NCBI RefSeq assembly: GCF_900184945.1
Contig: NZ_FXYF01000005.1
Span: 186,001 to 250,000 of the forward strand
Direction: 5' to 3'
DNA: 64,000 nt
DNA from: Antarctobacter aquimaris
GTDB lineage: Bacteria; Pseudomonadota; Alphaproteobacteria; Rhodobacterales; Rhodobacteraceae
Under the pieces are notes generated by a model. That model was not told the DNA's origin, searched no databases, and saw nothing but the letters and a program-made list of their open reading frames with translations. Numbering within the stretch: the first letter of the stretch is position 1; every line of letters begins with the position of its first letter. Positions 16,011 to 24,607 of the stretch are shown here, piece by piece. The position numbers were made by a program, and so were the translations under genes.

Positions 16011-17975
16011 TTACTGGCCGGAGAACTTCAGCCGGCTGGGCAGCGGCGGGTAGTTCATCGTCTCGGCCGCGCGGTCGATGAAACCGGCGTCGAAGGGCTG
16101 GTTCAGGTCCGCCCCGTCGAAGGGCAGCGCGCCCAGCGGGGTCTGCGGAAAGCGCGTACTGTCCTCGGGCTGGATCGCGAGGCTCGCGCGCTTGGCCTCG
16201 CGCGCCAGTTCGCGGGTCAGCTGCGTCGCCTCGTGGTCCGAACTGACGATCCGTGGCCGCAGCAGCACCAGCAGCACGCGCTGGTTGCGCGAGCCGGACT
16301 TGCCGCGGAACAGCCCGCCGACCAGCGGCAGCTTGGACAGCCCCGGCACCGCCTGGGAGTTCGAGCCGAAGCCGTTTTCCAGGAGCCCGCCCAGCATGAT
16401 CACGTTGCCGTCACGCACCAGCACGGTGGTTGACAGCGCGCGCTTGGCGGTGATCTCGCCGCCGGCCGAGGAGGTGGCGTTGGTCAGGTTCGACACCTCC
16501 TGCTTGATCACCATGCGCACGGTGCCGTCCGCGTTGATCTGCGGTGTGACGTTCAGCGTCAGGCCGACGTCCTGGCGTTCGATCGTCTGGAACGGCTCCT
16601 CGATCGCGCCCTGCCCGACCTGGGTGAACTGGCCGGTGACGAAGGGCACGTTCTGCGCCACCACGATCTCGGCCTCCTGGCCGTTCAGGGTCAGGATCGA
16701 CGGGGTCGACAGCAGCCGCGTGCTGCGGGTCTGGGCGATGGCGGTCAGCAACCCGGCGATGCCGGTGGTCTCGTCGCCGCGCCGGGCGCCGATCACGCCG
16801 CCGTTGCCGGGGTTCGGCGTGTCGCCGTTCAGCACCGTGGACACCAGGCTGGTCAGGCTGGGCCGCCCCTCCAGCGCGAACTGCACGCCGCCGATGATGG
16901 CGTCGTTCAGCACCGCGCCGAACTGCACCGAGAGGTCGGAAAAGCCGTCGACCGACATCTCGAAGATCACCGCCTCGACCAGCACCTGGGTCGGGCGGCG
17001 GTCGAGGTGCTGCACCATGGCGACGATGTCGCCGATCAGGTCGGCCGGGGCCGAGATCAGCAGCGAGTTGGTGCCCGGCTCGGGCACGATGCGGATCTGG
17101 CTGGCGGCCGGGTCGCCGGACTGGAAGCTGCGCAGCACCACGTCGGCCAGCTGCGCCGCCTGGGCGTAGTTCACCTGCATCACGCGGCTCTGCTGGCTGT
17201 TCTGCTGCGCGTCCAGCCGGCCGGACAGGGCGCGCACCTGTTCGCGCAGGGTTTCGGGCCCCATCACCAGCAGCGCGTTCGAGCGCGCATCGACGCTGAT
17301 CGAGGCGCCCTGCGGCACGATGTTCATCGACTGGATGATCTGCAACACCTCGCGGGCGTCGGCGTTGCGCATGCGGATCATCTCGATCGGGTCGGCGCGG
17401 GGCTGGTCCAGCTCGGCGATCAGGCCCTGGATGCGGCGGTGGTTGCCGACCCGGTCCGACAGGATGATCAGCCGCGCCTCGGGCACGGTCGAGATCACCG
17501 CCTCGGCCGGCAGCAGGGGGCGGACCACGTCCACCACCTCGGCCACGGTGACGTGGCGCAGGCGGATCACGCGGGTTTCATAGAGGCCGGACCCGGCCGC
17601 GCCGGGCGACAGTTCGCGCGCCGAGGTCAGCGGCACGATGCGGTCGGCATCCACGCCTTGGACGATGGTCAGGCGGTTGACCTCGAGCACGTTGAGAAAG
17701 ATCTCGTAGAGCGCGGCGGGAGAGACGTTTTCCGGTGCCAGAACGGTCACGGTGCCGCGCACGCCGGGGTCGATCACGTAGTTGCGGCCGGTCGCCTCGG
17801 ACACGATCTCGACAAAGCTGCGCAGGTCGGCGTCGCGCAGGTCCAGCACGCCCTGCGCCCGCGCCGCGCCCGGCGCCAGCACCGTGACGGCACCCGCCAG
17901 GGCGATGAGACATGCCGCCAACCAGCGGCGGGCCGCGACCGCGCCGCCCGGAGTTCCTGAGTGTGCTGCCCGCAC
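16011..17975 (-). CDS. gspD: Type II secretion outer-membrane secretin GspD
   Basis: This protein of about 654 residues forms the outer-membrane channel. The GTG at 17975 is preferred because AAAGGG lies about 8 bases upstream and a signal peptide follows (cleavage near ARAQ, residue 41); a GTG at 18029 would add 18 residues. Periplasmic N0-N3 domains run from VLDLRDADLRSF (about 43) to about 330, with recurring secretin N-domain motifs such as VIRLRHVTVAEV. The secretin core spans about 390-600, including NVPFVTGQFTQ and a C-terminal VPGLSKLPLVGGLFRG signature. It is downstream of gspC. No pilotin gene is adjacent by name. Confidence 0.93.
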   Translation of the reverse strand: MRAAHSGTPGGAVAARRWLAACLIALAGAVTVLAPGAARAQGVLDLRDADLRSFVEIVSEATGRNYVIDPGVRGTVTVLAPENVSPAALYEIFLNVLEVNRLTIVQGVDADRIVPLTSARELSPGAAGSGLYETRVIRLRHVTVAEVVDVVRPLLPAEAVISTVPEARLIILSDRVGNHRRIQGLIAELDQPRADPIEMIRMRNADAREVLQIIQSMNIVPQGASISVDARSNALLVMGPETLREQVRALSGRLDAQQNSQQSRVMQVNYAQAAQLADVVLRSFQSGDPAASQIRIVPEPGTNSLLISAPADLIGDIVAMVQHLDRRPTQVLVEAVIFEMSVDGFSDLSVQFGAVLNDAIIGGVQFALEGRPSLTSLVSTVLNGDTPNPGNGGVIGARRGDETTGIAGLLTAIAQTRSTRLLSTPSILTLNGQEAEIVVAQNVPFVTGQFTQVGQGAIEEPFQTIERQDVGLTLNVTPQINADGTVRMVIKQEVSNLTNATSSAGGEITAKRALSTTVLVRDGNVIMLGGLLENGFGSNSQAVPGLSKLPLVGGLFRGKSGSRNQRVLLVLLRPRIVSSDHEATQLTRELAREAKRASLAIQPEDSTRFPQTPLGALPFDGADLNQPFDAGFIDRAAETMNYPPLPSRLKFSGQ

Positions 17976-18093
17976 TTTCGTGCCCTTTCGATCCTGCCTG
18001 TCGCCGCCTGTTTCGCGGTCGTTCGACACAACATACAGTGAAACGGCAGGCTTGTCTCCCCCGGCTATCGCCTGCGACGCAATGGGTAGCGGA

Positions 18094-18564
18094 TCAGTCG
18101 ACGAAGGCCAGCAGGGCCTCGGTGCCGCGGTTGTCGAGACGCAGGCCGCCCGGGTCGATCGCGGTCACGGTGATGCCCTCTTGCAGCGTGTCGCCGACCC
18201 GCAGCAGACGGTCCCCGGTGGGGTGCGAGACGATGGCCCAGCGGTTGTCGCCGTCGCTGACCACGCCTTTCAGCGCGTAGCCCAGGCTTTCGATCGGCGG
18301 CGCGGGCGGCTGCGGCTCCACGGTCACGACCGGCGCGGGCGGGCGGGGCGGCTGCGGTTCGGGCGGGGTGTAGGTGCCAAAGAGCGAAGGCCAGCGCCGC
18401 GGCGGCTGCGGTTCGGGCAGCTCCAGCGCCAGGTCGGCGGCGGGGGCCTCGGCCGCGACGGCGGGCGGCGGCAGCGGGTCGTCCAGCGCGCGCCGCAACA
18501 GATCGCCGGACCAGAGGGCCGCGGCGAGGGTCAGGGGCGTCAGCAGCCATGCGAGCCAGCGCAT
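18094..18564 (-). CDS. gspC: Type II secretion inner-membrane protein GspC
   Basis: This 156-residue bitopic protein links the inner-membrane platform to the secretin. The ATG is preceded by GGAGG at good spacing; the longer upstream frame is not needed. One N-terminal membrane helix (about residues 4-22) is followed by a long proline-rich linker (about 28-90). The homology region (GYALKGVVSDGDNRWAIVS, GDTLQEGITVTAID) covers about 93-150. It lacks a PDZ domain, giving the short form of GspC. It lies directly before gspD on the same strand. The assignment combines the homology-region motifs with gene order. Confidence 0.85.
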   Translation of the reverse strand: MRWLAWLLTPLTLAAALWSGDLLRRALDDPLPPPAVAAEAPAADLALELPEPQPPRRWPSLFGTYTPPEPQPPRPPAPVVTVEPQPPAPPIESLGYALKGVVSDGDNRWAIVSHPTGDRLLRVGDTLQEGITVTAIDPGGLRLDNRGTEALLAFVD

Positions 18565-18676
18565 GTCGGGGTCCTCCGGGCACGCGGGGCGGGTTTTCAT
18601 GGACGCGCCCCCGCCCGAGGTGCTACCATGTTCGGCGATCAAGGCAAACCTTGGCGACGACGAGGAAAGAGCAGTG

Positions 18677-19189
18677 ATGACACCGAAACGGGTGACGCTG
18701 GCGCTGATGGCGCTGGCTCTGACGTTGCCATTGGCGGCCTGCAACACGGCGCCGGGCAACGCGAACAGCTTTCGCAAGAGCTATTTCCAGGCCAGGGGCG
18801 CGCTGGAAGGCGGGCAGTATGCCCAGGCCAGCAAGGAATACCGCGGGCTGATGGCCAGCGCGGGGCCGTTCCTGCCCCGCATCCAGCTGGAATATGCCCA
18901 CAGCCTGCTGCGCGCCGGCGACCATGCCGGTGCGGCGCAGGTGGCCGAGGCCATGGCGCAGACCGAGAGCGGCGCAGGCGCGGCGGCGGCGCTGGCCGTG
19001 GCGGCGACGGCGCGGCACGAACTGGGACTGGCGGCGCTGGCGCAGGGCGACACGGCCGGCGGCAAGGCGCAGCTGGAGCGGGCGCAGGACGCCATGGCGC
19101 AGGTGCTGGACAGCCACCCCGAGATGGATCCGCTGGGCGCGCTGGCCGGGCGCAAGGCCAGCATCGCGGTGCGGCTGCGGGCGCTCTGA
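18677..19189 (+). CDS. Small TPR-like lipoprotein within the type II secretion locus
   Basis: This 170-residue predicted lipoprotein has a signal peptide ending in the lipobox LPLAAC, with Cys about residue 21. The mature part is alanine-rich and helical, with TPR-like helix pairs (YFQARGALEGGQYAQASKEY; GLAALAQGDTAGGKAQLERA). Start ATG at 18677 follows a GAGGAAAGAG ribosome site. It is transcribed opposite to the flanking gspC and gspM genes, and has lost or never had a partner gene on its strand. A role as a secretin-targeting pilotin or assembly factor is suggested only by location and lipid anchor. It could equally be an unrelated TPR lipoprotein. Confidence 0.7.
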   Translation: MTPKRVTLALMALALTLPLAACNTAPGNANSFRKSYFQARGALEGGQYAQASKEYRGLMASAGPFLPRIQLEYAHSLLRAGDHAGAAQVAEAMAQTESGAGAAAALAVAATARHELGLAALAQGDTAGGKAQLERAQDAMAQVLDSHPEMDPLGALAGRKASIAVRLRAL

Positions 19190-19240
19190 CAGGGGCGGTT
19201 CGGGGGTCGGCGCGGGATGGGTTTGCCCACGGCCCGTGTC

Positions 19241-19729
19241 TCAGCCTTCGGGCACGATCTCGAACTGGACGGTGACCAGCCCCGGTTCGGCGCCACGCTC
19301 GATCCGAAGTGCCGCGAAACGATAGCCCCAGACCGGTTCGACCTGCGTCACCCAGGCGATCAGGGCGTCAAAGCTGACCGCCTCGAAGCGCATCTCGATT
19401 CCGCCGCCCTGCCGTGCCGACAGCGTCGCCACCCGGTCGATCAGCCGCGCCTGTTCCAGGCTGCGCTGCACCGCCGCGAGACCGATCGGCTGGACCGGGC
19501 CGGGCCCGGCGGCGGCGCGCAGGATCTCGGCCTCGGCCGCGCGGGCGGCAACCCAGGCGTCCAAAGCGCGCGCCTCGGCCAGCGCGGTGTCGGCCGCCGC
19601 GCGCCGGTCCGCCAGCGGCAGCAGGACCCCGGCCGCGATGCCCGCCACCAGGATCAGCGCCATGACCAGCAGGAGCGCCCGTTCGCGCCCGGTCAGCCGC
19701 AGCAGCCGGTCCACCATGGCGCGCGTCAT
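19241..19729 (-). CDS. gspM: Type II secretion protein GspM
   Basis: This 162-residue bitopic inner-membrane protein partners GspL in the secretion platform. It has a short cytoplasmic N terminus, one membrane helix (about residues 17-38, ERALLLVMALILVAGIAAGV), then a periplasmic ferredoxin-like domain with the family-type segment SFDALIAWVTQVEPVWGYRF. Its start overlaps the gspL stop by four bases, so the two are probably co-translated. The family is weakly conserved, and order after gspL supports the call. Confidence 0.85.
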   Translation of the reverse strand: MTRAMVDRLLRLTGRERALLLVMALILVAGIAAGVLLPLADRRAAADTALAEARALDAWVAARAAEAEILRAAAGPGPVQPIGLAAVQRSLEQARLIDRVATLSARQGGGIEMRFEAVSFDALIAWVTQVEPVWGYRFAALRIERGAEPGLVTVQFEIVPEG

Positions 19730-20907
19730 CCGCCGCCCTCCGGCCGGGCCAGGTCCAGCTCGGCGGTGACGCGGCCGGTGGCATCGGCCAGGCGGGCATC
19801 GCGCACGGTGACGCGCAGGTCGCCGGCGGCGAGCGCATCGACCAGCGCGTCGACCGCCGCGAAATCGGCCAGGCGCAGCTCAAGCCGCAGGCCGGTGTCC
19901 GGCTGCCAGCTGACCAGGCGCAGTTCGGCCCCTGCCCCGGCGATCACCGGGGCGGCGTCGGCCAGCAGGTCCAGCGGCGACACCTCGCCGCCTTTGGCGC
20001 GCAGCTGCGCCCGCGCCTCGTCCAGCGCGCGGGCCACCTGCACGCGGGCATCGAGGATCGGCCCGGTGGGGACGAAGCTGTCGCGCACCACTTGCAGGGT
20101 GCGGGCGTTCAGGTCGGCGGCGGCGTCCTCGGTCGCGCGGATCACGGTCAGCTGGGCGGCGGCCCAGAGACCCGCCGCCAGCGCGCCGGTCAGCACCGGC
20201 CAGCGCCAGGCGCGGACCTGCCGCAGCAGCCGCTGCCGGGCGGCCTGCGGATCGGCGCGCAGGTCCAGCGTCAGTTCGCCCCGGGCAAAGGCCGGGCCGG
20301 GGGTGGCCTGTTTCGGATCGGTGATCACCGGGATGCCCGCAGCCTGCATCTGCGCCTCGAACGCCGGGAGAGGCGCGCCGTAGCGCAGCACCTTGCCCGG
20401 GGGCGGGCCTGCCTCCAGCAGCCGCGCGGCCTGAAGGCACAGCGCCGTTTCGGTGGTGGTCACACCTTCGGCGGGGCCAAAGCGGGCGCGCACGCGGCCC
20501 TCTTCGGCGGCGACGGTCCACAGCCCCTCGGCCGCCGGCAGGGCGAGGTAGTCGGGCAGCAGGGCGAGACAGCGTTTCCCGGCCTGTTCGCGCCAGCGCG
20601 CGAGGTCGGACGGGTCGGCGACCATGACGCGCGTCCAGCCCTCAGCCGCGCTGCCCAGCGCAAAGGGGCGCATCTGCACCGTGGCCGCGCCTTCGCCCAG
20701 CAGGTCACCCAGCTGGCGCCGTGCCACCTGTTCGCGTGCCGCCCCACGCAGCCCCGGAGGCAGGTCCAGCGCGATCAGCGGCGCGGATTCGCCCGGAACA
20801 AGCGCCACGTAGCGGCCACGCGGCGGCGCGCCGCCCGCGACCGGGGCGGTCGCCAGGTCGAGAACCGGAAGGGGCGTCGCCCCGGATTGTTGCGCCTGCT
20901 CAGCCAT
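19726..20907 (-). CDS. gspL: Type II secretion protein GspL
   Basis: This 393-residue protein recruits GspE to the membrane. Start MAEQAQQSG at 20907 overlaps the end of gspK by eight bases. The cytoplasmic actin-like domain occupies about 1-240 (YVALVPGESAPLIALDLP; LLPDYLALP). A single membrane helix follows at about 250-270 (WPVLTGALAAGLWAAAQLTV) and a periplasmic ferredoxin-like domain at about 310-385. It sits between gspK and gspM in a chain of overlapping genes. Confidence 0.9.
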   Translation of the reverse strand: MAEQAQQSGATPLPVLDLATAPVAGGAPPRGRYVALVPGESAPLIALDLPPGLRGAAREQVARRQLGDLLGEGAATVQMRPFALGSAAEGWTRVMVADPSDLARWREQAGKRCLALLPDYLALPAAEGLWTVAAEEGRVRARFGPAEGVTTTETALCLQAARLLEAGPPPGKVLRYGAPLPAFEAQMQAAGIPVITDPKQATPGPAFARGELTLDLRADPQAARQRLLRQVRAWRWPVLTGALAAGLWAAAQLTVIRATEDAAADLNARTLQVVRDSFVPTGPILDARVQVARALDEARAQLRAKGGEVSPLDLLADAAPVIAGAGAELRLVSWQPDTGLRLELRLADFAAVDALVDALAAGDLRVTVRDARLADATGRVTAELDLARPEGGG

Positions 20908-21796
20908 CGGGCAGACGATAGTCGACCAGCGCGCCGACGGGAAGCGGGTGCCGCGCGAGGACCGAGCGGCGCGCCACCGTCCGCCCGTCCAGCCGCGCCT
21001 GCGCCGCCAGCCCGAACCAGCCCGAGCCGATGTCGAGCCGGCTATCGTCCACTGTGGCGGCCAGCGCCGGGCTGAGCGCGGCGATGAAATCGTCGACCGA
21101 GGCAAAGGGCGTGCGGGCGCGGCTGGCGGCCAGCGCCTGCGCCGTGGCGGCGTCGACCTCGGGCAGCCAGGCGTCCAGCACCTCGACCGACGCGGTGTTG
21201 ACGTTGAGCCGCGTGTCGCTGGGCAGGGCGGCAAGCAGCGGGTCGAGCCGGGCAAAGATCTCGGGCGTCAGTCCGGGCACCGCCAGCAGCTGCCGGGTGT
21301 CGCGCAGCGGGCCGCCGCGCGGCAGGGTGGCCGGGGTGCCGGCGGTGTAGCCGGAGGTGTCGAGCGGCCCGCCGGGAGCAAGGAAAGCTCGGATCGCGGT
21401 GCCCAGCGCCACCGGCAGGCCGCGCCCGACCAGCAGCCGGTCAAACGCCTCGTGGGCCTGCATGTCCTCGGGCACCGCCAGCCAGTTGACGTTGAAGCGG
21501 CCTTGCAGATCCTCGAGACGGCCCGACACCTCGCCCCGGTCCAGTTCGGCCGCCAGCAGCGGATCGGCCCAGGCCTCGGCGGCATGGTCGGGACCGCCGG
21601 GCGGATCGGCCTCCAGCCGCACCATGGCCAGCGCCTCGACCGCGTCGAGATAGGCCTCGGCCTGGGCGGTGGCCTGCCAGGCGGCCTGCCGCTCGACGCT
21701 CATCCCGGCGCGCAGCAGCAGCACCATGGCGGCGGCGGCCAGCGCGCCGACCAGCAGCAGCGCGTTGACCAGGATAAAGCCGCGCGGGCCGGTCAT
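20900..21796 (-). CDS. gspK: Type II secretion minor pseudopilin GspK
   Basis: This 298-residue minor pseudopilin forms the tip of the pseudopilus with GspI and GspJ. The ATG overlaps the gspJ stop (ATGA). The N terminus GPRGFILVNALLLVGALAAAAMV fits a prepilin peptidase site after Gly and a long hydrophobic helix, although the usual Glu at +5 is replaced by Asn. That loss is expected because GspK proteins often lack this Glu. The large inserted domain includes the family signature LNVNTASVEVLDAW (about residues 203-216) and a SAM-like DDFIAAL segment. Confidence 0.92.
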   Translation of the reverse strand: MTGPRGFILVNALLLVGALAAAAMVLLLRAGMSVERQAAWQATAQAEAYLDAVEALAMVRLEADPPGGPDHAAEAWADPLLAAELDRGEVSGRLEDLQGRFNVNWLAVPEDMQAHEAFDRLLVGRGLPVALGTAIRAFLAPGGPLDTSGYTAGTPATLPRGGPLRDTRQLLAVPGLTPEIFARLDPLLAALPSDTRLNVNTASVEVLDAWLPEVDAATAQALAASRARTPFASVDDFIAALSPALAATVDDSRLDIGSGWFGLAAQARLDGRTVARRSVLARHPLPVGALVDYRLPDG

Positions 21797-22446
21797 TGCA
21801 TCGCCTCGACGATGCGGATCTCGCCCAGCGTGTCGTGCGTCAGGGTGATCTCGATGGCGATGGGCAGGATGTCGGAATAAGTGTTGGCGACAAGGCCAAA
21901 GGCGGCATCGCCGTCCGTGGCCGTCGGCGGGCGGACGCCGCCCAGCAGGGCGGCGGCGCCACCCTCGACCCAGCCCAGGCCGCCCCAGTAGCTGCGCAGG
22001 CGCAACGCGGTGACCCCGGTCAGAAAGGCGCGCTCGGCGCTGTGCTGATCGGCGCGGGCGGGTGTGACCACCGGCCAGGAACTGCGCGACAGGGTGCCGG
22101 TGGCGCGGTCCAGCCGCCATTCGGCGCGCTGGAAGGGATGGCCGCCATCGGCGGTGGGCGCGGCGATGCTGAGGCCGATGCGGCCGGCGGCGGGATCGGC
22201 GTGCAGGGCGGACTGCGGCGGCGCCTCGGGCGGGTAGAAAAGCACCGGCGCGAGGCGGTCGAGATCGGTGCGCAGCAGGGCCAGCGTGACCGCCAGCGCG
22301 CGGTCGCGGTCGTCGCGCAGGGTCAGCGCGTCGCGGCTGCGGATGGTGCCGTTCAGCGTGGTCAGCCCCATCACCGCGACCAGCGCAAAGAGCACCATGG
22401 CGACCACCAGTTCGATCAGCGAAAGCCCCCGGTCGCCGCGCCTCAT
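21793..22446 (-). CDS. gspJ: Type II secretion minor pseudopilin GspJ
   Basis: This 217-residue minor pseudopilin carries a class III prepilin leader RRGDRG followed by LSLIELVVAMVLFALVAVMG, so cleavage should fall after Gly with Glu at +5. The remainder is a GspJ-type beta-rich domain (FQRAEWRLDRATGTLSRSSWPV). It overlaps gspK by four bases and gspI by four bases. The N-terminal motif is clear; separation from other minor pseudopilins rests on length and order G-H-I-J-K. Confidence 0.9.
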   Translation of the reverse strand: MRRGDRGLSLIELVVAMVLFALVAVMGLTTLNGTIRSRDALTLRDDRDRALAVTLALLRTDLDRLAPVLFYPPEAPPQSALHADPAAGRIGLSIAAPTADGGHPFQRAEWRLDRATGTLSRSSWPVVTPARADQHSAERAFLTGVTALRLRSYWGGLGWVEGGAAALLGGVRPPTATDGDAAFGLVANTYSDILPIAIEITLTHDTLGEIRIVEAMQ

Positions 22447-22805
22447 GGCTGCCGCGCGGGGGGCAGGACGGTGACCAGCGCGGCGCCCGGCCCTTCGGAG
22501 GAGGTGACGGTGATGTCGGCGCGGGTCAGGCCGGCGGCGGTGGTCCTCAGCCGCGTGTCGATGACATAGGAATACGGCCCCATCTGCACCGTGCCGGGCA
22601 GCGGCGCGCCGGGCAGGCGCAGTTCCTCGGCGCGGTTCTCGGCCACCAGCTGCGCCAGCAGGCGCGGCGTGGCGCCGCCCAGCGCCAGCCGGGCCTGGCC
22701 GGTGGCCTTGAGCGTGGCCAGCGTGCCCAGCGCCAGGATGGCGATGGCGATCACCAGTTCCAGCAGGGTCAGGCCCCGGGTGGCGCGGGTCAGTCGGCGG
22801 CGCAT
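22443..22805 (-). CDS. gspI: Type II secretion minor pseudopilin GspI
   Basis: This 120-residue pseudopilin has the leader RRRLTRATRG and processed N terminus LTLLELVIAIAILALGTLATL. The short length and the LVAENRAEELRLPG segment after the helix are typical of GspI. The start overlaps the 3' end of gspH by 16 bases and the stop overlaps gspJ by four. A longer frame upstream lies inside gspH and is not the real start. Confidence 0.9.
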   Translation of the reverse strand: MRRRLTRATRGLTLLELVIAIAILALGTLATLKATGQARLALGGATPRLLAQLVAENRAEELRLPGAPLPGTVQMGPYSYVIDTRLRTTAAGLTRADITVTSSEGPGAALVTVLPPARQP

Positions 22806-23254
22806 GTCATCTCGCTCCAGCCGTCCGAGGCGCAGCGCCAGGTCGCGCCGCGCCCGCTGAAGGTGGCGGAAAAGCCGCTGCTGCTCCCGTCGGGGTGAAA
22901 CAGGATGTCGGGCGTGCCGGGCGGCGGCACCGGACCGGACGGCAGCAGGCTGGCGCGACTCGACCAGCCGTGCAGCGGGTCGGCGGTCCAGCCGCTGTCG
23001 TCGCGGCGCATCAGGTGCAGGTCGCCTGGCGTGACGGACAGGCCGCGCGGCGCGCGCTCCAGGATGGCCAGCGCGCGGGTCTGTTCGACCGCGCGGCGAA
23101 AGCGGTCGGCGTCCCGCTCGGCCCCGGCGACGCCGCGTCCGGTGGCCAGGCCGACCCCCACCGCGAGGATCGACAGAATGGCTATGGACACCATCAGCTC
23201 CAGCAGGCTGAAGCCCGCCTGTGCCCCGCGTGTGCCGGTCAGCCCTGCGTCCAC
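22790..23254 (-). CDS. gspH: Type II secretion minor pseudopilin GspH
   Basis: This 154-residue pseudopilin starts at a GTG that overlaps the gspG stop by 16 bases. The prepilin site is QAG before FSLLELMVSIAILSILAVGVG, with Glu at +5. The rest is a beta-rich domain with the FHPDGSSSG-type strand characteristic of GspH and type IV minor pilins. It fits the position between gspG and gspI. Confidence 0.88.
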   Translation of the reverse strand: MDAGLTGTRGAQAGFSLLELMVSIAILSILAVGVGLATGRGVAGAERDADRFRRAVEQTRALAILERAPRGLSVTPGDLHLMRRDDSGWTADPLHGWSSRASLLPSGPVPPPGTPDILFHPDGSSSGFSATFSGRGATWRCASDGWSEMTCAAD

Positions 23255-23685
23255 GAGCCGATGTCCGCATCCGCGCCGGTGCCGCCGGGGACACCGTCGG
23301 CACCGTAGGTGAAGACGTCGAAATCGCCGTGCACGCCGGGCTGGAGGTACTGGTAGGGGCGGCCCCAGGGATCGGTCGGGACGCGGTCCATGTAGCCGTT
23401 GGTCGCCCAGTTCTGCGGCTGCGGTTCTGACGCGGGGCGGGTGACCAGCGCCTGGAGGCCCTGTTCCGTCGTCGGGTAGCGGAAGTTGTCCAGCCGGTAG
23501 AGATTGACCGCCGAGACGATGGCGCCGATGTCGGACTGGGCGCGCGCGGCGCGGGCCTGGTCGGGGCGGTCGATCACGCGCGGCACGATGACCAGCGCGA
23601 GGATCGACAGGATCACCACGACCACCATCAGTTCGAGCAGCGAAAAGCCCGCATCGGCGGGGCGGCGCATCGGGGTCTGGGTCAT
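23239..23685 (-). CDS. gspG: Type II secretion major pseudopilin GspG
   Basis: This 148-residue protein is the pseudopilus shaft subunit. The leader MTQTPMRRPADAG precedes FSLLELMVVVVILSILALVIVP, with Glu at +5. Hallmarks of GspG follow: LDNFRYPTTEQGLQALV, DPWGRPYQY and the calcium-binding C-terminal loop (FTYGADGVPGGTGADADIGSW). The ATG at 23685 gives the family's normal length; the open frame continues upstream but is not homologous. The gene is first in the gspG-M run and divergent from gspO. Confidence 0.96.
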   Translation of the reverse strand: MTQTPMRRPADAGFSLLELMVVVVILSILALVIVPRVIDRPDQARAARAQSDIGAIVSAVNLYRLDNFRYPTTEQGLQALVTRPASEPQPQNWATNGYMDRVPTDPWGRPYQYLQPGVHGDFDVFTYGADGVPGGTGADADIGSWTQG

Positions 23686-23790
23686 GGGTATTGCATCGGC
23701 CTCTTGACGTACCGGCGCGACCTTAGCCAAGAACCCGGGGGCAGACAATCGCCGCCGGACGCGGCGGAGGACAGGAAAGAGGGGACCGCG

Positions 23791-24525
23791 ATGACGCTGC
23801 TGCCGACGGTCCTGCTGCTGCTGATCGCCCCGGCGGTGGGGTCCTTCCTGGGCGTGCTGGTGGACCGGCTGCCGCGCGGCGAGGACGCGGTGGCGGCGCC
23901 GTCGCGCTGCCGGACCTGCAAGGCGCGGCTGGGCCTGCGCGACCTGGTTCCCTTGCTCTCCTACCCGCTGTTGCGCGGGCGCTGCCGGCAGTGCGGCGCC
24001 GCCCTGCCCGGCTGGCTGTGGCTGATCGAGATCGCCGCGACGGGTGCGGCCCTGCTGGCGGTGCTGAAGGGCGGGACGGACTGGCAGGTCTGGACCTCGG
24101 CCGGGCTGCTGTGGCTGTTGCTGGCGCTGGCCGCGTCTGACCTGCTGTGGTTCCGCCTGCCCGACGCGCTGACCGCGGCACTGGCCGCGCTGTGCCTGGG
24201 GGCGGCGCTGGCGCAGGGGGTGTTTCTGGCAGCCCTTGGTGGCGGGCTGATCGGCGCGGGCGCCTTTCTGGCCCTGCGCGCCGGGTACAAGGCGCTGCGC
24301 GGGCGCGAGGGGCTGGGTCTGGGCGACGTCAAGCTGATGGCGGGCCTGGGCGCGCTGACCGGGGCGGCGGGCCTGCCGCTGCTGGTGCTGATCGCCGCAC
24401 TTGCGGCGCTGGCGACGGCGCTGCTGGCCCGGCGCGGGGTGCGCGGCGACCTTGCGCTGCCGTTCGGCGCAGCGCTGTGCGGGGCGGGCGCGCTGCTCTG
24501 GCTGCTGGAAAAAACGCTGATCTGA
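23791..24525 (+). CDS. gspO: Prepilin peptidase GspO (A24 family)
   Basis: This 244-residue polytopic aspartic peptidase cleaves and N-methylates the pseudopilins encoded just upstream on the other strand. It has an N-terminal helix, then two CxxC pairs (CRTC and CRQC, about residues 37-71) of the DiS_P_DiS domain. The first catalytic Asp lies in AASDLLWFRLP and the second in GLGLGDVKLMAG (GxGD motif). About seven membrane helices are predicted by eye. The ATG follows GAAAGAGGGG. It is divergent from gspG, consistent with one secretion regulon. Confidence 0.94.
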   Translation: MTLLPTVLLLLIAPAVGSFLGVLVDRLPRGEDAVAAPSRCRTCKARLGLRDLVPLLSYPLLRGRCRQCGAALPGWLWLIEIAATGAALLAVLKGGTDWQVWTSAGLLWLLLALAASDLLWFRLPDALTAALAALCLGAALAQGVFLAALGGGLIGAGAFLALRAGYKALRGREGLGLGDVKLMAGLGALTGAAGLPLLVLIAALAALATALLARRGVRGDLALPFGAALCGAGALLWLLEKTLI

Positions 24526-24607
24526 GGCGTGCCCCCTCGCACATCCCGTCAGGATCGCTAGGATCGCGCTCGCGCCGCGTGCGACCGCCCCCAGAACAGG
24601 ACCCGCG

